NCBI GenBank assembly: GCA_964619125.1
Contig: CAZUCA010000007.1
Location: 9,085 to 73,084, forward strand
DNA: 64,000 nucleotides
Origin: Owenweeksia sp964619125
GTDB lineage: Bacteria > Bacteroidota > Bacteroidia > Flavobacteriales > Schleiferiaceae
Direction: 5' to 3'
Position numbers and translations under genes: made by a program. This document shows, one piece after another, positions 8,129 to 17,258 of this stretch; positions within the stretch are counted from its first letter, which is position 1, and each line of letters opens with the position of its first letter. The notes under the pieces are model-generated. The model was not told where the DNA came from. It did no database searches and saw nothing but the letters and a program-made list of their open reading frames with translations.

Positions 8129-8874
8129 TGTACCAACGCCCGATGCGCTTCAACTTCCTGCCGGAAGTAATCAAGAATTTACTGATCATTAACGGTTTGT
8201 TTTTCCTGGCTACCATCGTGCTGGGAAATGTAGGCAATCTCGATCTGGTTCGCACCCTGGGGCTTTACCTGCCCATGTCGGCCCAGTTCCAACCCTACCA
8301 GATTATCACCCACATGTTTATGCATGCCAACCTGGGGCATATATTCTTCAATATGTTCGCCCTGTGGATGTTTGGCTATACCCTCGAAAATGTATGGGGC
8401 AGCAAGCGTTTTCTGATCTACTACCTGGTTACCGGCCTGGGGGCGGCCCTGCTTCATATGGGGGTAAACTATTGGGAATGGTCTACCATTAGCGATCAGA
8501 TCAGCAGCGGCCAACTGGAAATGCTCCTGACTGAGGGTCAACAAATCCTCTACCAGAATCAAAATTACTCTGACCCGGTACTGGCTAAGGCCAATTTATT
8601 ACTCAATACTCCCACGGTAGGAGCTTCGGGCGCAGTTTATGGTGTATTGCTGGCATTTGGGATGATGTTTCCCAATCAATACATCTATATTTACTTTGCC
8701 TTTCCTATTAAGGCAAAATACTTCGTCATCATTTTTGGTGCCCTCGAGTTATTTAATGGCATAGCCAATGATCCCGACAGTAATGTGGCGCACTTTGCCC
8801 ACCTGGGCGGCATGCTTTTCGGATTTTTGTTGATCCGCTACTGGCGGAGAAATGGTAGTTTACATCAGTTCTGA
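8128..8874 (+). CDS. Rhomboid family intramembrane serine protease 1
   Basis: A 248-residue polytopic membrane protein of about six helices. The catalytic Ser is in GASGAVYG (Ser167), the catalytic His in AHFAHLGG (His225), and the oxyanion HxxxN pair in LGHIFFNMF. An acidic/polar insertion of about 45 residues (117-160) sits before the catalytic Ser helix and probably faces the periplasm. The ATG at 8128 overlaps the mutL TGA by one base and is preferred over the TTG one codon earlier. Rhomboids cleave transmembrane segments of membrane proteins; the substrate is unknown. A second rhomboid gene overlaps the end of this one. Confidence 0.92.
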   Translation: MYQRPMRFNFLPEVIKNLLIINGLFFLATIVLGNVGNLDLVRTLGLYLPMSAQFQPYQIITHMFMHANLGHIFFNMFALWMFGYTLENVWGSKRFLIYYLVTGLGAALLHMGVNYWEWSTISDQISSGQLEMLLTEGQQILYQNQNYSDPVLAKANLLLNTPTVGASGAVYGVLLAFGMMFPNQYIYIYFAFPIKAKYFVIIFGALELFNGIANDPDSNVAHFAHLGGMLFGFLLIRYWRRNGSLHQF

Positions 8875-9770
8875 TGAGTAGCATACGACAGGAAATAGAG
8901 AATTCTTTTCGCAGTGGCGACGCCCTCACCCGCATCATCCTGATCAATGTTGGGGTATTTGTGCTGTATTACCTCATCAAAATCGTGGGCCAGCTCTTTA
9001 CCGTTGACCTCGCCTATCATTTTATCAACTGGACGGCCCTGCCCAGTAACCTGATAAAGTTTGCCACCCGGCCCTGGACTATTATCAGCTATATGTTCCT
9101 GCATCAGGGTTTTATGCATATCCTCTTTAATATGCTGATCCTTTTTTTTACCGGGCGCATTTTTCTGGAGTACCTGGGGGGACGGCGCCTGCTGAGCACC
9201 TACCTCTTGGGAGGAATTGCCGGTGGCCTGCTTTACATTCTTTTCTACAATATTTTTCCCGCTTTTAAAGAGGTACTCGATGGATCCAACAACCGCGGTG
9301 CGTCGGCCGCAGTAATGGCGGTAATGATAGGGGCGGCCACCTACGCCCCCCGCCTGCCGGTTAAGCTTTTCTTTGTCCTCAATATTGAATTCCGCTGGGT
9401 AGCGATTCTGATCTTACTGATGGATTTGATCAACCTGGGTGAGGGTAACAATATGGGCGGTCATCTGGCGCATATGGGTGGTGCACTGTTGGGCTACATC
9501 AGCGTAGCCCAGTTGAAAAAGGGTAATGATATTACCGATGGTTTCAGCAGCCTGATGGACAGCATTGTGAACTGGTTTAAACCCAATCCTAAAATGCACA
9601 AAGTGTATACCCGCAAACGCACTGGTAGTAATGAGGAGGTATATCATGCCGATAAAAAGAATCGCCAGGCCAAAATGGATGAAATTCTCGATAAGATCAG
9701 CCGCAGTGGCTACGAAAGCCTTTCGAAGGAAGAAAAAGAATACCTCTTTAAAATAGGGCGGGATCAATGA
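8874..9770 (+). CDS. Rhomboid family intramembrane serine protease 2, with cytosolic C-terminal tail
   Basis: A 298-residue protein starting at the ATG that shares one base with the previous TGA. The catalytic residues are Ser144 in RGASAAVM (Ala replaces the usual Gly after Ser) and His200 in GGHLAHMGG, with the HxxxN pair in FMHILFNML. Residues after about 225 form a soluble charged tail with a short helical domain (KMDEILDKISRSGYESLSKE), a common extension in Bacteroidota rhomboids. It is not closely similar to the upstream rhomboid, so the pair looks like two distinct subfamilies. It overlaps the next gene by four bases (ATGA). Confidence 0.9.
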   Translation: MSSIRQEIENSFRSGDALTRIILINVGVFVLYYLIKIVGQLFTVDLAYHFINWTALPSNLIKFATRPWTIISYMFLHQGFMHILFNMLILFFTGRIFLEYLGGRRLLSTYLLGGIAGGLLYILFYNIFPAFKEVLDGSNNRGASAAVMAVMIGAATYAPRLPVKLFFVLNIEFRWVAILILLMDLINLGEGNNMGGHLAHMGGALLGYISVAQLKKGNDITDGFSSLMDSIVNWFKPNPKMHKVYTRKRTGSNEEVYHADKKNRQAKMDEILDKISRSGYESLSKEEKEYLFKIGRDQ

Positions 9771-10858
9771 GCGTAAAGCGCAGGTCATGGCGCGGTAGAT
9801 TGCTGTACTTCGTCAACATCATATTTGCCCTGGCCCTGCTTTTGAGTTACCTGGCCTATTATGTACCGCCGGGTTTGCTGAGCCTCTTCTCCTTTGCTGC
9901 CATCGGCTATCCCCTCTTATTTTTTATCAACCTCCTCTTTGTGATTATCTGGCTGCTGCGATTTAATCGCCGCCTCTTTTTGTCGCTGCTTTGTATTGGC
10001 ATTGGCTATTTGCACGTGCCGCGCATGTATCAATTGGGAAAACCGCGCCGGGTGGTAAATGCTAAAGACCGCCTTAAGGTAATGAGCTACAACGTACGGC
10101 TGTTTAATAGTTACAACTGGCTTGATGATGAGCAGGTAGAAGATAAAATCATCGATCTTATTAAAGCCGAAGATCCCGAGGTTCTGATGATGCAGGAGTT
10201 CCAGGAAAATTCCCTGCCGGCCATGTCAGGCCTTGACTTCCCCTACCAGCATTCACAAATGAAAGCCTGGCACAAGAGCTACGGCATGATCATTTTCTCA
10301 CGCTATCCAATTAAAGCCAGCGGGGTGGTGGAAATTGAGCAGGATACCGGGCACAGCTCACAGTTTCACTACGCCGACATCGAATGGAACGATCGCATTA
10401 TCCGTTTCATAAATGTGCATCTGGCCTCCGTGGGGCTCGAAAAAGCTGATTACGAAATACTGGAAAACCCCGAGCTGCAGGATGAAGACAATGTAAAGGA
10501 TGGAGTACAGGTAATTGTAAGCCGCCTTGACGGTGCCTTTAAACGGCGCAACCTGCAAATTGAAGCAGTAAAGAAGGCGGTGACTGAAAGCCCCCACCCG
10601 GTGGTGCTCTGCGGTGATTTTAACGATGTCCCCCAATCTTATGCCTATCATCGTATAAACCTGGAATTGGAAGACAGCTTTATGGAAGGGGGTGAAGGCT
10701 TTGGCAAGACCTATATCCGCAGCCCTCTGCCCTTGCGAATCGACTATATTTTTCATTCCGCCGAATTGAAAGCCTTTAACTTTCATACCGTAAAACAGGA
10801 GCTGAGCGACCATTATCCCATCGTAACCGATCTGGAGTTTCAGCCCCAAACCCGATAA
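9767..10858 (+). CDS. Membrane-anchored endonuclease/exonuclease/phosphatase family protein
   Basis: A 363-residue protein. About three N-terminal transmembrane segments (residues 10-95) are followed by a full EEP (DNase I/Mg-dependent phosphohydrolase) domain: MSYNVRLFN, MMQEFQE (catalytic Glu), HLAS, CGDFNDVP (Asp/Asn), DYIFHS and the terminal SDHYPI. The C-terminal domain could face either side of the membrane. Members hydrolyse phosphodiesters or phosphoesters of nucleic acids, inositol phosphates or lipids, and the substrate cannot be assigned. It is the fifth gene of the run starting at 5988. The order mutL-rhomboid-rhomboid-EEP seems familiar from related genomes, from memory. Confidence 0.88.
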   Translation: MSVKRRSWRGRLLYFVNIIFALALLLSYLAYYVPPGLLSLFSFAAIGYPLLFFINLLFVIIWLLRFNRRLFLSLLCIGIGYLHVPRMYQLGKPRRVVNAKDRLKVMSYNVRLFNSYNWLDDEQVEDKIIDLIKAEDPEVLMMQEFQENSLPAMSGLDFPYQHSQMKAWHKSYGMIIFSRYPIKASGVVEIEQDTGHSSQFHYADIEWNDRIIRFINVHLASVGLEKADYEILENPELQDEDNVKDGVQVIVSRLDGAFKRRNLQIEAVKKAVTESPHPVVLCGDFNDVPQSYAYHRINLELEDSFMEGGEGFGKTYIRSPLPLRIDYIFHSAELKAFNFHTVKQELSDHYPIVTDLEFQPQTR

Positions 10859-10890
10859 AGAGCTTATTTTTAGCCTCCAAATCAACAACG

Positions 10891-12897
10891 GTGAGCTCCA
10901 CTCTGCAAAAAATAATTGTTGTGTCAGGCATTTTGCTGATGGCTATTATATACAACTACCATCAGATGTTGAGCCTGCAGCCCCAGTCGTACCATCACTG
11001 GCGGCAGTCAGACTGCACTTCGCTTACCCTCAATTACTACCAGCACAAGCTTCCTTTCTGGCAACCCACTACCCACGGCCTGGTTAGCGACGAGGGCCAA
11101 AGTGGTGCCAATGCTCCCAGTGAACTTCCTCTTTACTACTGGGGCATCGCTCAACTTTATAAACTGTTCGGTCCTTCGGCTGCCATTCTGCGCGGGCTAA
11201 ACAGCCTGCTGTTCCTAAGCGGAATATTCGCCTTCATCCTGGCCCTGCGTCGCCTGTCAGGGGCCTTTTGGTGGAGTTTATTGTTGGGTTTACTGTTATT
11301 CACTTCCCCCATCCTGGTGTTTTACGGTAACAACTTCCTTACCAATGCACCCGCTTTCGGCATGGCGCTTTGGGCCTTGGCCTCCCTTAGCTATTTCCTC
11401 GATGGGGGTGAAAAAAAACACCTACTGCGCTTTTTTATTTTCTGCTTCCTGGCCGGCAGTTTTAAGCTACCAGGCTTATTTCTGCTCTTTACCCTGGGGG
11501 GACTGTTATTTTTAAAACCACGGCTATTGTCCCCACTCAAATGGAAGAGCTATATACTTGGCAGCGCCCTGGTATTGATACCCCTCGCTGCCTGGGTAGT
11601 GTATGCCGACTGGTATAATGGCATTCATAAAACCATGTACTTCTCCACCACCACCTTTCCCTTGTGGGATTACCACTGGCATGAGATTGCCTATCTGGCT
11701 AAGGAGATGTTTCGTAGCTGGTGGGGAGAGCACTTCCACCCGGTTACCACGCTTTTGTTTTTCAGCCTTGGCGTAGTAGCCCTGTTTATAAGAAGTCCGA
11801 AGAGCCAGGTCTACCGCTGGCTTTTTGTCATCCTGAGCCTGGGCCTGCTCGCCTACTCGGCCCTGCAGTACTACACTTTTCTCTCGCATGACTATTACAC
11901 CATCAATATGTTTATGTGGGTGGCGGTACTCATGCTGTTGTTGAGCGCCGGCTTAAAGGAACGTTTTCCCGGCCTGATGCAAAAGCCCTTGCTGAACCTG
12001 GGGCTGCTGATATTTTTGGTATTCAATGTCAGCTATGCGACTGAACGGGTGAGCTTCCGCTACCAGGATTTCCCCAATACCATCAGGCAGGAAAGGCCGG
12101 AGTTGTACCACAAGGTTGATAGCTGGCTTACCGCAATAGGAGTAGGGAAAAACGACAGCCTAATATACATTGCTGATGATAGTCACACTCCTCTCTACCT
12201 GATGAAGCGCGCCGGTTGGACCACCCATAAGATGGTGTTTAAGGATAAAGATCAAGAACCGCTTTATTTTAACCGCGATTCAGCGCAAGTAGCGCGTTCA
12301 GTGAAAAACGGGGCCGACTTCCTGCTGGTTCATGGCTGGCAAAATCTCTACGAGCGCCCGTACCTTCACTCCTTTCTCAGGCATTACAGCGGCCGCTATC
12401 AACAGCTTTTTGTCTTCGATCTCAAGCGCGACTCCGGCTTTGAGTTACCACAGCGTCAATTGCTGTGGCAAAGGACTTACGACTTTGAAAATGCCGATTC
12501 TTTACTGCCAGGAAGTACAGCAGCAGAAATGCACAGCCCGGCGAGTGGAAATTGGGTGCAGTATGGCGATGGCAGCGAGGCCTACCTCGCGTTTATCGAG
12601 TTGCCGGCACTTGCGGCAGATCAGATGCTGGAGGCCCGCATCTGGGTAAAGCACAACCCCGAGAAAAAAGTACTGCCGGTATTGGCATCAAACGAGGGCG
12701 GACTCGCTTTTGCCCAAAGTCAGGATCTTATCGATGAAACTATAGACGGCTGGCGCCAGTTCCGACAAAAACTGGTGATAAGTGAGGAGGTGAGTAAGCA
12801 GGGCGTGCGCTTCTTTCTGTGGAATCCCGAGCATACCGAAGTGTATTTCGATCAGCTGGATATCCGCCTATACGCCAGAAACCCGCTGCAGCCTTAG
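10891..12897 (+). CDS. GT39-like polytopic membrane glycosyltransferase
   Basis: A 668-residue protein starting at GTG 10891. A near-consensus -7 box, TATTTTTA, lies at 10865-10872. About 10-12 transmembrane segments cover residues 5-385. An early periplasmic loop has HHWRQSDCTSL and FWQPTTHGL, resembling the Asp-containing first loop of ArnT/PMT-type GT-C enzymes that use polyprenyl-linked sugars. The last 230 residues are soluble and may be a beta-sandwich module. The protein probably glycosylates an exported lipid or protein; donor and acceptor are unknown. The stop overlaps the convergent aconitase gene by four bases. Confidence 0.75.
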   Translation: MSSTLQKIIVVSGILLMAIIYNYHQMLSLQPQSYHHWRQSDCTSLTLNYYQHKLPFWQPTTHGLVSDEGQSGANAPSELPLYYWGIAQLYKLFGPSAAILRGLNSLLFLSGIFAFILALRRLSGAFWWSLLLGLLLFTSPILVFYGNNFLTNAPAFGMALWALASLSYFLDGGEKKHLLRFFIFCFLAGSFKLPGLFLLFTLGGLLFLKPRLLSPLKWKSYILGSALVLIPLAAWVVYADWYNGIHKTMYFSTTTFPLWDYHWHEIAYLAKEMFRSWWGEHFHPVTTLLFFSLGVVALFIRSPKSQVYRWLFVILSLGLLAYSALQYYTFLSHDYYTINMFMWVAVLMLLLSAGLKERFPGLMQKPLLNLGLLIFLVFNVSYATERVSFRYQDFPNTIRQERPELYHKVDSWLTAIGVGKNDSLIYIADDSHTPLYLMKRAGWTTHKMVFKDKDQEPLYFNRDSAQVARSVKNGADFLLVHGWQNLYERPYLHSFLRHYSGRYQQLFVFDLKRDSGFELPQRQLLWQRTYDFENADSLLPGSTAAEMHSPASGNWVQYGDGSEAYLAFIELPALAADQMLEARIWVKHNPEKKVLPVLASNEGGLAFAQSQDLIDETIDGWRQFRQKLVISEEVSKQGVRFFLWNPEHTEVYFDQLDIRLYARNPLQP

Positions 12898-14849
12898 GCC
12901 AGTTCCTCCTTGAAGTGATTGATAATACCCCCTTTTAGCAGCACCTCCACCTGCCGGTCGCTGAGGGAGTGCTTCAATTCAATTTCCTGCTTACCGTTGA
13001 TAATTGCCTTTATTGGCTTATTGCCTTTTATGCCTTCGCGCATATTTTCAAGCCGCAGTATATCTCCTTCACTAATGCGATCATAATCTTCGGCCGCGGT
13101 AAATTCCAGTGGTAATATGCCAAAATTCACCAGGTTTTGCCAGCCAATGCGGGCGTAGCTTTTGGCAATCACCGCTTTCTGCCCCAAATAGCGCGGTGCC
13201 AATGCTGCATGCTCACGGCTCGAGCCCTGGGCATAATTTTCTCCCGCCACCACAATATGACCACCTTGTTCATCATTCGATTTTTGGGCCTTTTCATAGT
13301 ATTGATCATCCACCACAATAAAGCTGTACTTACTGATTTCGGGCAGGTTGCTGCGCAGAGGCAATACCTCGGCCCCCGCCTTAAGGATCTCATCGGTAGA
13401 AATATTGTCTTTCATTTTCAGGATTACCGGCACCTCCACTGCGTCTGACAAAGGGTCCAGTTCGGGCAAAGTCTGGATATTAGGCCCTTTGACCAGCTCC
13501 ACCGTCTGGTTTTCGTCCGGTGGTGCCAGCAGCATCTCGGTATTGATAATCTCCATTTCCGGATTTTTATAGTGAGGATAGTGAATCCCAAGCTCTTTTT
13601 CTAAATCCCTGGGATCGGTGATTTTGCCGGTAAGGGCTGCCGCCGCTGCGGTTTCGGGGCTACAGAGATAAACCTGATCATCGAGGGTACCGGAACGGCC
13701 CGGGAAATTGCGCGGCATAGTACGGAGGCTTATCTTGCCGCTCGCCGGGGCTTGTCCCATGCCGATGCAGCCCATGCAACCACTCTGGTGAAAGCGGGCA
13801 CCAGCGGTGATGAGGCGGGCCAGGGTTTTCATTTTAGTGATATTCTGAATCACCTGGCGGCTGGTAGGATTAATGTCCAGCGACACATCGGGATGCACAG
13901 AGCGGCCCTCGAGGATCTCCCCCACCACCCAGAAGTCGCGGATACCGGGATTAGCCGATGAACCCACTACCACCTGGTGGACATCACTACCGGCAACCTC
14001 AGTCACCGGCACCACATTACCCGGGCTGGTAGGTTTAGCGATAAGGGGCACCAAATCATCAAGCACAATTTCATCCTCCAGATCATAGCTACAACCTTCA
14101 TCGGCCAGCAGCTCCACCCAGTCATGCTCTCTTTGCTGTGACCTCAGGAAGCGCCGTGTTTCTTCATCGGAGGGAAAAACGGTGGCAGTGGCTCCCAGCT
14201 CGGCCCCCATATTGGCAATCACATGCCGGTCCATAGCGCTTAACTCCTTAAGCCCCTCCCCATAATATTCGATAATCTTTCCTACCCCTCCTTTAACATC
14301 ATGCCGACGCAACATTTCCAAAATGACGTCCTTGGCACTCACCCAAGCAGGTAACTTACCACTGAGCTTCACCCCCATTACCTGCGGCATTTTCACATAA
14401 TAAGCCTTGCCGGCTATTGCCGCTGCCACGTCAAGGCCTCCGGTGCCGATTGCCAGCATACCCAGCGATCCTCCGGCGCAGGTATGGCTATCACTTCCCA
14501 GGAGGGTTTTTCCCGGCTTGCCAAAGCGCTCCATATGCACGGGGTGGCTTACACCGTTGCCCGGACGGCTGAACCACAACCCAAAGCGCTGGGCAGCCGA
14601 CTTCAGAAATACGTGGTCATCGGCATTTTTATAATCAGTTTGCAGGAGATTGTGATCAACGTACTGCACCGCCACTTCAGTTTTGGCGCGATCGAGGCCC
14701 ATGGCCTCCAGTTCGAGCTGCACCAGGGTACCGGTGGCATCCTGTAACAGAGCCTGGTCAACGCGAATTCCTATTTCGCGACCGGGGGTCATCTCCCCTT
14801 CCAGTAAATGTTCTTTGATAAGCTTTTGTGCAACGTTGAGGGCAGCCAT
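12894..14849 (-). CDS. Aconitate hydratase, Aquifex-type
   Basis: A 651-residue protein, shorter than classical AcnA (about 750-900), matching the putative Aquifex-type aconitase family. Visible features are LLGSDSHTCAGG, the cluster segment SGCMGCIGMGQAPASG (two Cys ligands), TMPRNFPGRSGT and the swivel-domain GSSREHAALAPRYLG. The position equivalent to the first iron-sulfur Cys (GSCTN in other aconitases) reads GSSANPGIRD, so that ligand is Ser; I believe this is general in the subfamily. It would isomerise citrate to isocitrate in the TCA cycle. It is monocistronic, separated from the peroxiredoxin gene by a terminator, and convergent with the glycosyltransferase. Confidence 0.9.
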   Translation of the reverse strand: MAALNVAQKLIKEHLLEGEMTPGREIGIRVDQALLQDATGTLVQLELEAMGLDRAKTEVAVQYVDHNLLQTDYKNADDHVFLKSAAQRFGLWFSRPGNGVSHPVHMERFGKPGKTLLGSDSHTCAGGSLGMLAIGTGGLDVAAAIAGKAYYVKMPQVMGVKLSGKLPAWVSAKDVILEMLRRHDVKGGVGKIIEYYGEGLKELSAMDRHVIANMGAELGATATVFPSDEETRRFLRSQQREHDWVELLADEGCSYDLEDEIVLDDLVPLIAKPTSPGNVVPVTEVAGSDVHQVVVGSSANPGIRDFWVVGEILEGRSVHPDVSLDINPTSRQVIQNITKMKTLARLITAGARFHQSGCMGCIGMGQAPASGKISLRTMPRNFPGRSGTLDDQVYLCSPETAAAAALTGKITDPRDLEKELGIHYPHYKNPEMEIINTEMLLAPPDENQTVELVKGPNIQTLPELDPLSDAVEVPVILKMKDNISTDEILKAGAEVLPLRSNLPEISKYSFIVVDDQYYEKAQKSNDEQGGHIVVAGENYAQGSSREHAALAPRYLGQKAVIAKSYARIGWQNLVNFGILPLEFTAAEDYDRISEGDILRLENMREGIKGNKPIKAIINGKQEIELKHSLSDRQVEVLLKGGIINHFKEELA

Positions 14850-14950
14850 AGGAATGATTGATTTATAGTCTAAATAATCAGCTGGGGTAATGATTGTTTG
14901 CCGACCAGCACCATGCTCATAAGGCTTATCACACTTCAGCGCTTATCCCT

Positions 14951-14988
14951 GAAAAAAAGAAAGCCCCCAGGGCCAGGCCATGGGGGCT
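14951..14988 (-). terminator. Rho-independent terminator of the peroxiredoxin gene
   Basis: On the minus strand AGCCCCCA pairs with TGGGGGCT (14981-14988 with 14962-14969), followed by a T-rich run (TTCTTTTTTTC, down to 14951). It lies about 40 bp after the peroxiredoxin stop and isolates the aconitase gene downstream. The surrounding 14850-15025 shows no gene. Confidence 0.75.
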
Positions 14989-15025
14989 GCTATTCACAAT
15001 GAAAAGCTATTTGATCGAAGCGATC

Positions 15026-15658
15026 TTAGTTTTGGCTCAGGTACTCGGCCACGCCTTCGTGTGAAGCGCTCATACCGCTCTTACCTTCGTCCCAGTTTGC
15101 AGGGCATACTTCGCCTTTTTCTTCGGTAAACTGAAGCGCTTTAACCATGCGCAGAGCCTCATCAACGTTACGGCCCAGGGGCAGGTCATTTACAATCTGG
15201 TGACGTACAACCTGGTCTTTGTCGATAAGGAAAAGACCACGGTAAGCGATCATTTCACCTTCAGCGCACAGCTGATCGTTTTCGTCGTAATAGTAGTTTC
15301 CGGCCAAAACATCGTAGTTGGCAGAAATGGTTTTATTGGTGTCGGCAACCAATGGGTAAGTTACCCCCTCGATGCCTCCTTTATCTTTAGAAAGCTGCAA
15401 CCAGCCCCAGTGCGACTGCTCAGTATCGGTAGATACAGCCACCAGCTCCACACCCAGCTTTTCAAACTCCTCTTTTTTAGCCTGGAAAGCGTGCAATTCG
15501 GTGGGGCATACAAAGGTGAAATCCTTTGGGTAGAAAAATAACAGTACGTACTTGTTACCGGCAAATTGCGCCAGGCTGAAGTCATTTACGATTTCTTCAC
15601 CGTTTACAACAGCGGCGGCGGTAAACTGTGGTGCTTTTTTTCCAACTAATACTCCCAT
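15026..15658 (-). CDS. 2-Cys peroxiredoxin (AhpC/Prx1 type)
   Basis: A 210-residue protein from the ATG at 15658; a TTG two codons earlier is less likely. The peroxidatic Cys51 is in KDFTFVCPTE and the resolving Cys is in GEVCPANWDEGK, the typical 2-Cys arrangement. It reduces hydrogen peroxide and organic peroxides with electrons from thioredoxin or AhpF-type partners in the cytoplasm. Transcription starts from a consensus box about 70 bp upstream and stops at a strong hairpin, so it is monocistronic. No oxidative-stress regulator site was recognised in the leader. Confidence 0.95.
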   Translation of the reverse strand: MGVLVGKKAPQFTAAAVVNGEEIVNDFSLAQFAGNKYVLLFFYPKDFTFVCPTELHAFQAKKEEFEKLGVELVAVSTDTEQSHWGWLQLSKDKGGIEGVTYPLVADTNKTISANYDVLAGNYYYDENDQLCAEGEMIAYRGLFLIDKDQVVRHQIVNDLPLGRNVDEALRMVKALQFTEEKGEVCPANWDEGKSGMSASHEGVAEYLSQN

Positions 15659-15728
15659 GTTCAAATCTGAATTTTAGGTTCCTATATATTTATTAAAACT
15701 ATCTGAATCTATTTTTTGATAGCGGCTG

Positions 15729-15736
15729 CAAATGTA
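15729..15736 (-). promoter_or_regulatory. -7 promoter box TACATTTG (peroxiredoxin)
   Basis: Minus-strand TACATTTG matches TAnnTTTG exactly, 70 nt upstream of the ATG at 15658. The leader is AT-rich (ATATATTTATT-like). Confidence 0.65.
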
Positions 15737-15808
15737 TCCGATAGAATCCGCCTCAGCGATTCACAGTGATTAATTATTTCTATCGCCCCATTAAAAAGAT
15801 TAGTAAAA

Positions 15809-16510
15809 TCAATGTGATACCGAAAACCAAGCCACCAGTACTGCCAGCAGAATGGTGGAGAACTTCATCAGATTAAAACGATGTGACTGGGTACTTTCAA
15901 AGAGTATGGTGGTGGAGATGTGGAGGAACACCCCCAGGGTAAGGGCCGTAAGCTCGCGATAATATGAAGCCAGTATCGGCAACACATCGCCCACCAAAAC
16001 CGCCAATGGCGCAATAAGGGCAAACAGGGCCATCATGGCCAGGATAAGAAAGCGGTTATTGGTGAGTTCCTTCAGCATTGAATAAAGAATTATACTCACC
16101 GGCAATTTGTGAATAACGATACCCCATAGCAGTGCATTCTTACTGAGTTCACCCCCGTGGGCACCGATCGGCAAACTTTCGAGAAAGGCGTGTACAAACA
16201 GGCTTATGATTACCGAGAAGGGCAGCGTTCCCTTGCGAAAGAGCTCCACGTGCCCATGCCCATGTTCAATACCTTTACTGAAAACCTCCAGAATTAACTG
16301 AATAAAAAAGCCCCCCATTATCCAGAAGCCAATACCATGGCTATGTTCCTCGTACATCTCGGGCAAAAGGTGAAACACGCCAATGGACAGCAGGTAGGCC
16401 CCACTGAAAGTCAGCAGGAACTTAACTGAGTTGCTCTTGCGATTGGTGATAAAGGCACCGATCAGGCTGCCTCCAACAACGGATAAGATTAAAAAGAGGT
16501 ATGGCTTCAT
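15809..16510 (-). CDS. ZIP family metal transporter
   Basis: A 233-residue polytopic membrane protein of about seven to eight helices. The family signature is present: GVFHLLPE in an early helix, the His-rich loop EHGHGHVE (metal-binding loop between TM3 and TM4), HAFLESLPIG in TM4 and IVIHKLPVS in TM5, which together form the binuclear transport site. ZIP proteins bring zinc or other divalent metals into the cytoplasm. The start overlaps the methyltransferase stop by four bases, so it is translationally coupled as the last gene of a three-gene operon. The metal specificity cannot be read. Confidence 0.9.
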   Translation of the reverse strand: MKPYLFLILSVVGGSLIGAFITNRKSNSVKFLLTFSGAYLLSIGVFHLLPEMYEEHSHGIGFWIMGGFFIQLILEVFSKGIEHGHGHVELFRKGTLPFSVIISLFVHAFLESLPIGAHGGELSKNALLWGIVIHKLPVSIILYSMLKELTNNRFLILAMMALFALIAPLAVLVGDVLPILASYYRELTALTLGVFLHISTTILFESTQSHRFNLMKFSTILLAVLVAWFSVSH

Positions 16511-17244
16511 TTGACGCTTGCAAATAAAATCAATCGTTCGGAGTTGCGGGAATCAAAATCATTCAACTCAAAATCGCCATAGAGACGCTCAATTTTTAAT
16601 CCAGCCTCGGCATACATTTTTTCAAAGTCACTCTTTTGTAGCAACTGCACCTTCTCCTCATACTGAAAGGACTCTCCCTTATGCTCAAAACGGATCTGCT
16701 TAATCACCCTTTCATCGCGGATAAATCGTTCGATATGAAACTCAATATCATCCACCGGCCTGACTTCCTCCTCCACCAAGCCCAGTCGCACCTTATTCAC
16801 ATTCATAAAATCCATCACCAGCATTCCGTGAGGTTTCAGGGCCCGCCGCATTTGTATTAAGGCCAGCACATTTTCATCCCAATGCTCAAAATAGCCAAAG
16901 CTGGTAAAGAGGTTAAAGATATAATCAAAGCGGGAGCGGCCCATGCTTTCACGCATATCGCCCACTTCAAAATCGAGTCCTTCCTCGGCAAAGCTGTTGG
17001 CATACTCAATATTGCTGGGGGAGAGGTCGAGCCCGGTTACATTGTAATCGAGGCGGTGCAGGTAAAAGGCATGTCGCCCCCGGCCACAGGCAAGGTCGAG
17101 AATATGGGCGTCGTGCGGCGGATTGAGCTCGGCAATCAAATTGCGGATAAAGAGCTGCGCCTCGTGATCGTCGCGATGCTGGTAAAGAATATGATAATAC
17201 TCGGTATCAAACCATGATTGATACCAGGCTTCGTGGTTGGTCAT
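16507..17244 (-). CDS. Class I SAM-dependent methyltransferase
   Basis: A 245-residue protein with a Rossmann-type methyltransferase core. Motif I is HILDLACGRGRHAFYL (residues about 47-62), followed by VTGLDLSPSNIEYA (motif II acidic residue), a DMRESMG segment and YIFNLFTSFGYF (motif IV region). The first 40 residues (WYQSWFDTEYYHILYQHRD) match a small-molecule methyltransferase subfamily common in Bacteroidota. The substrate is unknown. It lies 14 bp after the TSUP permease gene and overlaps the ZIP gene by four bases. Confidence 0.88.
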   Translation of the reverse strand: MTNHEAWYQSWFDTEYYHILYQHRDDHEAQLFIRNLIAELNPPHDAHILDLACGRGRHAFYLHRLDYNVTGLDLSPSNIEYANSFAEEGLDFEVGDMRESMGRSRFDYIFNLFTSFGYFEHWDENVLALIQMRRALKPHGMLVMDFMNVNKVRLGLVEEEVRPVDDIEFHIERFIRDERVIKQIRFEHKGESFQYEEKVQLLQKSDFEKMYAEAGLKIERLYGDFELNDFDSRNSERLILFASVK

Positions 17245-17258
17245 ACGACGGCGAAATT

